Of a stretch of DNA of 64,000 nt, positions 57,222 through 64,000 are shown piece after piece. Numbering within the stretch: the stretch's first letter is position 1; the number at the start of each line of letters is the position of its first letter. The notes under the pieces were generated by a model. It did not search any database, was not told the origin of the DNA, and was given only the letters and a program-made list of their open reading frames with translations. Both the position numbers and the translations under genes were made by a program. The stretch is from the NCBI GenBank assembly GCA_003254905.1, contig QANU01058236.1:1-64000 (forward strand), in the 5' to 3' direction. Source of the DNA: Nissolia schottii (taxonomy: Eukaryota; Streptophyta; Magnoliopsida; Fabales; Fabaceae).

Positions 57222-59024
57222 TGATAAGTCGATTTTGTACCTCAAATTACTACTCTATAAGTGAACAAATGCATACTGAAAATGTGCGGTTTTAACATTA
57301 ATTGATATGTTTTGCACAAAATCCTCTTGTGAGAGAAATTAAGGAAAACGGCAAAATAAGGTATTAATTCTCTTAGAATTTAATATTTCCTTTGGAGTTC
57401 TCTATTTTGAATTTACAGGAATGAATCGTTGAAGAGATGAAAAATGCACCCCTCAAGAATGGAGCAAAAGGCAGAAGAGAAGAAGAAATTAGAGCAAGAT
57501 CGCTCAGCGATGAACATGTATCGCTCAGCGCTCAAGACCTAATCGCTCAGCTATTTGAAGGTTATCGCTCAGCGATTTAAAGGTTACCGCTCAAGCGATA
57601 TTATCTGTATCGCTCAGCGATAGTAGGTCGGCAAGCCACTTGCACCGGCGCCATCATTGAGCCAGCTGGAGCCAACTAGGACCAGCCAATCACAGAGCGA
57701 CACGTCAGCACCGCCTGCAAAAAGCTGCCGAGCATTTAATGCAAAGAACAATCGCTCAGCGATTACTCACCGCCGCTCAAGCGATAAAGTATTAATCGCT
57801 CAGCGATTACACCCAAACCGCTGAGCGATCCTGTCGAGCTTAGGTCTATAAATAGAGGATCAAGGGCTCTCATTTGTATTCATTCTTTCCATTCTCTTCC
57901 ACCCCTCCCCCAAGGTCTCCTAGGCCTAAGAAACCTTCTTTTCTCTCCATATTCTCCACTTTTTACATTTTATTACAAAGCACTTAGGCTATGTTAAAGT
58001 GCTTTGTTTTAGTTAAAATTTTGTAACGAAGTGCTGCCGAACTAATTCCAGGTTCTATTGTTAATTTCTCTTTGCCCCTTTACTCTTTCATTCTCTTCAT
58101 TTACTTTTCCTTGCTTTTCAATTGTTTTAATCTTCCATTGCTATTTACATTCTTCCGTTCCTTTATTTACTTCTTTGTTTCTCTTTACTTACTTTAAAGT
58201 TTATTTACTCTTTCCATTTCCTCTTCCTTTACTTTTATCTTTCATTTACTTCTTTCTGTTTTCCTTTACTCTTGCCTTATTATTTACCTTTCCTATTGTC
58301 ATTTAATTTTCCTTTATCTACTCTTTCTTTCTCTTTATTTACTTTGAGTTTTAATCCTCCAACCATGGAGGAGTAACTTCTTAATATCTTGCACGCGGTA
58401 ACTCAAGATTAAGATTAATTTGAGGTCTTGCGCTTAAAAGAATATTCATGACTCGTTCCACCTTAATTAATGACATAGCGATTGCATGTTAATGGTTAAG
58501 GTTAAATCTAAGTTAATGAATCGTGACGATTGTAAGATTTATTAAATTATGATTAAGGAACTTTTGGAGAACTAATCAGATCCGATTAGGTTGTGCAATT
58601 GGTACTTAATTAATATGGGTTTTAATGCTGAGATCTTGGTTTTAATACCTATATAACAAATGCTTAAGGAATTGACGATCGTAGTTTCTTAAGTGAATTG
58701 CATATTAGTTAGAGATTTCAACTAATAAACAACATCTCCTTTCATGAATAATTAACTAAGAACCGATGAGAATTAATCCTTAATCTTGAAACGCCGTATG
58801 CAGGATATTGCTTTTATCATTGTTGTCTTACTTTCGTTTTATTTGCTTTCAAGTTATCAACAAACAAACCCCCCCCGATTTACTTAACTATTGATTTGGT
58901 TCTAAATTACTTCCTTGAGAGACGACCTAGGTTAACCCCCTTTACTACGTTCTCGGGGTTTACTTGGTTTATAAATTATTATTTGGCCGCGCACTAAAAT
59001 TTAACGACGTTTTGGTGCACGTCA
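57222..59024. mobile_element. Solo LTR, about 1.8 kb, inside the CACTA transposase
   Basis: It starts TGATAAGTCGATTTTG and ends GTGCACGTCA, flanked by ATAAC (57217-57221 and 59025-59029). The interrupted protein reads straight across when one ATAAC is counted, which confirms the boundaries. It has a TATA-like GTCTATAAATAGAGG near 57846 and a T/C-rich leader. A dense cluster of ATCGCTCAGCGAT palindromes occupies 57505-57835. Ty3/gypsy is likely (Athila-like ends), tentative. No internal domain; fossil. Confidence 0.78.
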
Positions 59025-62000
59025 ATAACCATTGTACCGCCTTCCATGATTAATCTCAGTAACGTAGTAATCTGGATGAGTCTGTGTGCCATTTGGGGAA
59101 GGATCGTACCAATCACAATAGAAGAGAACAACGTGGTTAGATGGACCATTGTGTTTATATTCTAATACACGTATCTTTTGTAGCACTCCATAGAAATCAA
59201 TGCTTGGTCCATCAGTATTAGAATATTCACCCTTGACACAAACTCCACTGTTGTCTGTATTTTGATTAGTTGACCATTTATGTGTGTGAAACTTGTATCC
59301 ATTAACAAAGTAAATGGGCCAGCTAATCGCTTTGTTCATTGGTCCCCATGTCAAACTCATCAAGTTACTGTCGTTGTAGAATTATTTTGCACCTAATGAA
59401 ATCCAGGTTATAAAGTTTTATTAGTTAAGCTTAATCAATGATGGTATGTAAAGTATTTCTTTTAGGTAAAGTAGATAGTATAAAATCTATAAAGACATAC
59501 ATAGTTTGCAAACCATGAAGGGAACATTTGATTGTTGTACTCATCACCAAATTCGCGTCGAAACATCCTGCGATCATGCATCAGTTGGTAACAAAACAAA
59601 GGTTAAAGTGTATGTTAATCAAAATTAATTTTTGAAAATATATGGTTGAACGAACTTACTCATAGTAGGGAAGTACTTCTTCGCAGTTGAGCAAAACAAC
59701 TAAGTGAGCTGCTTCCTTTTCTTGCCCACTCAACCAATAGTCCTTTCCTTTTCCTGTCGGATGACCAGTTTGATTGAAAATAGAAAGGGTCAACAGACTA
59801 GGCACTCTTCCACCATCGTCGTTACGTCCGACCGTGGTTCTACTGCAATCAACAGTAGCAGCAAAGTAGTACGAACAGAAGAATGAAGTTTCTTTTGTCA
59901 AGAATGCCTCGCATATCGACCCCTCAATTCGAGCTCTGTTCTTAACGGTCCTCTTGAACACTCCCATGCATCTCTCAAATGGATACATCCACCTATACTG
60001 AACCGGACCACACATTTGAACCTCGTAAGGCAAGTGTACAGGTAAATGCTCCATAACATCAAAAAAGCTGGGAGGGAACAATCGTTCAAGCTGGCAGATG
60101 ATGATCGGAATGTTGTGTTTCAGGAGTACGAGGTCCTCAACATTAACTGTGGACGAGCACAATGTCCTGAAGAAGTGACTTAATTCTCTTAGAGGCTTTG
60201 ACACGTTCTTTGGTAACTCTTTAAACGCAATTGGCAGCAAACATTGCATAAACACGTGACAATCATGACTTTTCATTCCAACCAGCTTTCCTTGGGCAAT
60301 ATTCACGCATCGAGCCAAGGTCGATGCATAACCGTCAAGCAACCTAAGAGTCTGCAACCAATGAAGAACACGTTGAACTTGTTGCTTGTTTAATGTGTAG
60401 CAAGCCTTCGGCTTGATGACACGACCGCCAGAAATCTCCTGTAAATTCAACTCACGGCATCTGCAAACATCTTTCAAATCCATTCTTGCCTTCTCGTTGT
60501 CCTTGGTTTGATCAGTGTTCATGACAGTATGCATTATATTATCAAACACATTCTTTTCAATATGCATAACATCAAGACAATGACGAACTAAATTATCTTT
60601 CTAATACGGCAAATCCCAAAATATGCTTTTCTTCGTCCATTTATGGTGTTCTCCGTAACCTGGAAGCCTAACATTTCCACTGTCAGTTATCTTCGGAAAC
60701 CGTCTTACCCGCTTTCAAATGTCCATGCTAGTTAATCTTTGTAGAGGCTGAGCGTTTTCAATTTTGTTCTTCTGGAATCCATACTTACTGTTCCTATAAG
60801 TGTGATCAGGATCCAAGAATACCCTATGACAATCAAACCATGATTGTTTTCCTCCGTTTGGTAGCCGGAATGCATTAGTGTCTTCCATACAAACTGGACA
60901 TGCCAACCTACCCGCTGTCATCCATGCAGACAACATCCCATAAGCAGGAAAATCGTTAATAGTCCACATCAAGCACGCCTTCAGCATAAAATTTTGCTTC
61001 ATGGACACGTCGTACGCGAACACCTGGGCTCCACAACATGTTCAATTCATCAATCAATGGTTGGAGAAAAATGTCAATCTTAGCTTTTGGGTTGGTCGGC
61101 CCCGGGATGACGCAAGATAAGAACAGATAGGGATCTTTCATGCACATATCAGGGGGAAGATTATACGGTGTAACAATCACTGGCCAACACGAGTAGGGTT
61201 TGCTGAATTGATTATTAGGAGAAAAACCATCCGAGCAAAGGCCTAATCTGACATTCCGAGGATCTGCAGCAAAGTCAGGATAAACCCTGTCAAAGTGTTG
61301 CCACGCTTTTGCATGAGATGGGTGCGTCATATTACCATCATTTCTCTTGTTGTCGTAGTGCCATCTCATGTGTGGTGCTGAGCTCATCGATGCAAACAAT
61401 CTTTTCAGCCTTGGGATCAATGGTAAATAATGCATTCTTTTGTACGGGTTTTCTTGTATCTCCCAGGACCAACTCTCATTGGTTTAAACCTAGCAACGCC
61501 ACAAAATCTGCATTCAGTTAAGTTTGCCTTGTCCTTATAGTACAACATACACCCCGCAGGACAACAGTCAATCTTTAAGGACTTCAGCCCAAGTTTAGAG
61601 AAAATTTTTTTGGCTTGATAAAAGTTTGACGGTATGTCACTATTAGGGGGTGTTAATTCTTGGATGAACGAAAGCCACTGATCAAACGATCTCTCGGATT
61701 GATTGGCATCAGACTTCATAGACAACATCCTAACTGTCGTAGATAACTTCGTATGTGCAGAGCCTTCCCATACCGGAGTATTTGCTTCTTGTAATAGACT
61801 GTAAAAGTTGTTAGCCTCGGTGTTAGGTTCTTCATCAAGCATGGCACCGTCGAAGGCATCGTTCACCATTTCAGAAAGTCTATCATGATGATTAAATTCA
61901 AACCCTCCTATTTCTTCGTCTTCTTCAACGCGTGTGTGACTTGTACTTCCCACTGAATAGTGGCTCCTACTAAACTCATTGACACCGTTGCCATCCACTT

Positions 62001-62193
62001 CTCCGTGGTCAGTCCATATCCAATAGTGCCGCTCAAATCCATTCTTATACAGGTGCAGTTTAACTATTTCAACATCCAGGATTTTATAGCGCTTGCACAA
62101 AGAACACGGACATTTAATGTCTTGCTCAGCTAGTCTAGTTGCAGATTTCATACAAAAGTAGTCGACGCCGGCAAAAAATTTTGCCTTGATCAC
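59022..62193 (-). pseudogene. tnp2: CACTA transposase (tnp2, DUF4218, DUF4216), nearly complete but broken
   Basis: Read on the minus strand it encodes the CACTA transposase that binds and cuts the element ends. N-terminal zinc-type segment (62193-61417): CPCSLCKRYKILDVEIVKLH, HYWIWTDHGEVDG, NTPVWEGS, LKIDCCPAGCMLYYKD. Central tnp2 part (61435-60956 and 61023-60715): HYLPLIPRLKRLFASMSSAP, RNVRLGLCSDGFSPN, YLFLSCVIPGPTNPKAKIDI, WTINDFPAYGMLSAWMTAGR. Then 60567-59656: MHIEKNVFDNIMHTVM, CHVFMQCLLPIAFKELPK, QYRWMYPFERCMGVFKRTVK (DUF4218). An intron (about 59655-59380) precedes DUF4216 at 59363-59022 (VLFYCDWYDPSPNGTQTHPD). Two frame changes (near 61430 and 61015) and stops near 60600-60715 break it. 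Confidence 0.85.
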
Positions 62194-63019
62194 ACCTCAG
62201 TTCTCATATAATCGATCGTACATCCAAAATCTATTTGCGGGAATCGTGACTTTTTCAAGGATCCTACATGCATGTTGCAAAAATTATTGAAGTGTTACCC
62301 TCATTATTTTAATTTCACACAACATTTCCTAAACAGTTCTAAAGCATGGGCCCTCCAATCTCCGCAAACAACATATAATCACTGTTGCCAGCACATCAAT
62401 GCAAACAATGTCGGAAAGAAACGCTAAGCGTTCCTTCCCCCAGTCCAGCTATACAACTCAAATCCTACAAATCTATCCTATGAAAATAAGTCTCTATCTA
62501 TCCTAGTTAAGTTTGAGTTAAAAAAACATACAGAAATCTCGTTGTCCTAACCAATGAGCAAGTTGCTTGTTCAATGTCCCTTGATCTTCAACACCTCCAG
62601 ATTGTACAAGTTGATGGCAACAAACTCCCATTAGCCAAAACATAAACATAGACATATACATAACATCATTCAGAAAATTATTCCCACTAAAAAATAACAC
62701 AAATAAACCAAAGCAAACTCAATCACACAAATTCATAGCACATGAAGCATGAAGAATAACCAATGGTTATGTTAACATCTATTCAAGAAAGAAGAACCAC
62801 GAATAAGTTTATGGTACCTGAGAACATAGTAAATTGAGGAGTGATGAGAGCAGAATGATAAAACAAACGGGAATGTGAGAATCCAGATCTTTAGAGAGTG
62901 GGACAATGGGAAGCTCCAGAGAGGATCGAATTTGAGAGTTAGGGAGAGTAAGAGAGGAAGAGGAGTGGGGAGAAATGAATGAGGAGAAGAGAAAGGAAAA
63001 ACTCTTAAGTATTCTGGTC
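62194..63019 (-). other. Leader and intron region of the CACTA element
   Basis: Noncoding DNA between the 5' subterminal array and the transposase start. The CT-rich minus-strand leader at 62800-63010 resembles those following the arrays at 23640 and 45960. Confidence 0.45.
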
Positions 63020-63430
63020 TCTCACTTACCGTCGGATCGAACCGACGGTAATAACAACACAACAGACGGTAGCAGTCGCGGGCCAAACACACCGTATCAT
63101 TAAAGCAATTACCGTCGCAAATGACCGACGGTAATTGGTGCACCTAAACGACGCGTTTAGTGCAGGACTGTTTCCGTCAGAAACGAAACTTTTCCGTCGG
63201 AAAAAAAATTAGGAGGCGCCACTTTTTGGCGCCATGTGAATTTTTTGGCGCCATTTACCGTCGCATTTAACTGACGGAATGGAAAGGCGCCATTTTTTGG
63301 CGCCATGTGAATTTGTTATTGCTTTTAACGTCGTCTAAAACTGACGATAATACCCTAAATAGTTATCGTCGCTTTTAACCGACGATAATACCCTAACGTA
63401 GCAAATAATCAGCGTCGCTATTAGCCGACG
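63020..63430. repeat. CACTA subterminal repeat array
   Basis: At least seven CCGACGGTAA / TTACCGTCGG type units, many in inverted pairs separated by 5-8 nt (e.g. TTACCGTCGGATCGAACCGA). GGCGCCA words appear between them. This is the binding array expected near a CACTA end. Confidence 0.8.
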
Positions 63431-63715
63431 GTAATTATTTGCTAAAGTTTTGTGGTTTTTTTTAGTTTTTTTTATGTTAACATGTCTACCACTAATTACC
63501 ACCCATTCTTTGATTGATTTATCCGAACAAATAATTAACTACAAATTAAATTACTCGAATATAACAACTAATGGACGGTAAACATAATATTAAAAGGTTT
63601 AAGGTTTATTAATTACAAAAACTAAAAGAAAGTTAAAAATAATAATTAGTACGGACATTAATTAGATAAGTTCACTAGAATTTAACAAAAACTACAAAAA
63701 ACAGTAAAAATGATC

Positions 63716-63988
63716 CTAAGAAGCTGGTGGCTGCTGGTCGTGCTCATCGTCCTCAGCCTCATCGAACTCGGAGTCGGAATCAGAGTCGAAGCTAGGAAAC
63801 TGGAATAGCGGCTGATTCTGCGTGCTGGTCCCTGAAGCTGATCCACTGAAAATATGCATAAAGCCCTTCATCGTGTCAGTGAGTTTCTTCATCTTGTCCT
63901 TTTGCTTCTTATGCTTCTTCTTCGTCCTCTCCTGTGCCGCCTCCCACTTCACCGCCTGCTGCTGTAGCTCCTGGTTCAACTTGAACAC
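63716..63988 (-). pseudogene. C-terminal part of a CACTA accessory ORF (Transposase_24-like), continues past window end
   Basis: The minus-strand frame has a Gln/Lys-rich coiled coil (FKLNQELQQQAVKWEAAQER, then KKHKKQKDKMKKL) and an acidic tail DSDSDSEFDEAEDDEHD. Such coiled-coil plus acidic C-termini are usual in plant CACTA second ORFs. The true start lies outside the window if the frame is spliced. It is upstream of the array at 63020-63430, so it may belong to a different element from the tnp2 gene. Confidence 0.5.
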
Positions 63989-64000
63989 AGTTTCTCGGAG

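Larger units (their letters stand above)
55628..63440 (-). mobile_element. CACTA (En/Spm) transposon, minus orientation, with nested solo LTR
   Basis: The terminus CACTACAAGAAAATT at 55628 is the 3' end of the element. It is followed by a subterminal array of TTACCGTCGG and CCGACGGTAA units to about 56050. The transposase reads on the minus strand (62193 to 56791). At the other side a second array (63020-63430) with GAACCGACGGTAA units lies upstream of a leader, as expected for the 5' end. The far CACTA terminus is not visible after 63430, so the 5' end is truncated or diverged. A 1.8-kb solo LTR at 57222-59024 splits the coding region. Of the CACTA copies here this is the best preserved, but it is not intact. 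Confidence 0.78.

Overview
This is plant nuclear DNA, almost certainly from a eudicot and plausibly a legume. It has GT-AG introns, a plastid carotenoid gene, an S-domain receptor kinase with the classic exon pattern, and a dense graveyard of nested transposons (Ty3/gypsy, Copia/TRIM, CACTA, MULE, LINE). The legume assignment is an impression from the style of the LTRs and is not proven. No bacterial features, tRNA, rRNA or CRISPR were found.

Layout. (1) 1-2030: the 5' part of a phytoene synthase gene on the minus strand. It shows four exons and a suspicious 50-nt exon 2. (2) 3006-3426: a foldback MITE-like element. (3) 3520-19324: an old LTR-like sequence split by a Ty3/gypsy Tat-type element (4402-18900, TSD CTTAC). 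That element carries a second, archaeal-type RNase H and a long antisense coding unit. A 2.9-kb solo LTR sits exactly at its 5' LTR/primer-site junction. A 2354-bp stretch is present twice in perfect tandem around a single N, which looks like an assembly artefact. (4) 19325-24830: LTR-like pieces, two CACTA 5' heads without transposase, and a LINE scrap. (5) 25834-34326: an apparently complete SD-1 (S-locus lectin) receptor kinase gene on the minus strand. Its normally uninterrupted extracellular exon is split by a TSD-flanked 4.8-kb insertion, and GT-AG splicing would remove that insertion exactly. (6) 34330-45290: noncoding repeats, an RT scrap, and a rearranged second copy of the repeat found in the kinase intron, itself split by a 3.1-kb solo LTR. 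(7) 45295-53060: a decayed CACTA element hit by a Pack-MULE that carries a captured BAHD acyltransferase fragment, which was in turn hit by an 883-bp TRIM. (8) 53400-55512: a truncated MuDR-type transposase unit. (9) 55628-63440: a larger minus-strand CACTA element (tnp2, DUF4218, DUF4216 regions), split by a 1.8-kb solo LTR. Part of another CACTA-type ORF lies at the right edge.

The two host genes are unrelated to each other. The rest is best read as an insertion history. Exact 5-bp TSDs date the order in five places: CTTAC, TTTGG, GTTGA, CCGTC and ATAAC. The most interesting items are the kinase intron that appears to have been created by an insertion, the Pack-MULE with its inverted BAHD capture, the possible frameshift in the phytoene synthase gene, and the repeated occurrence of short CpG-bearing palindrome arrays in unrelated transposon families.
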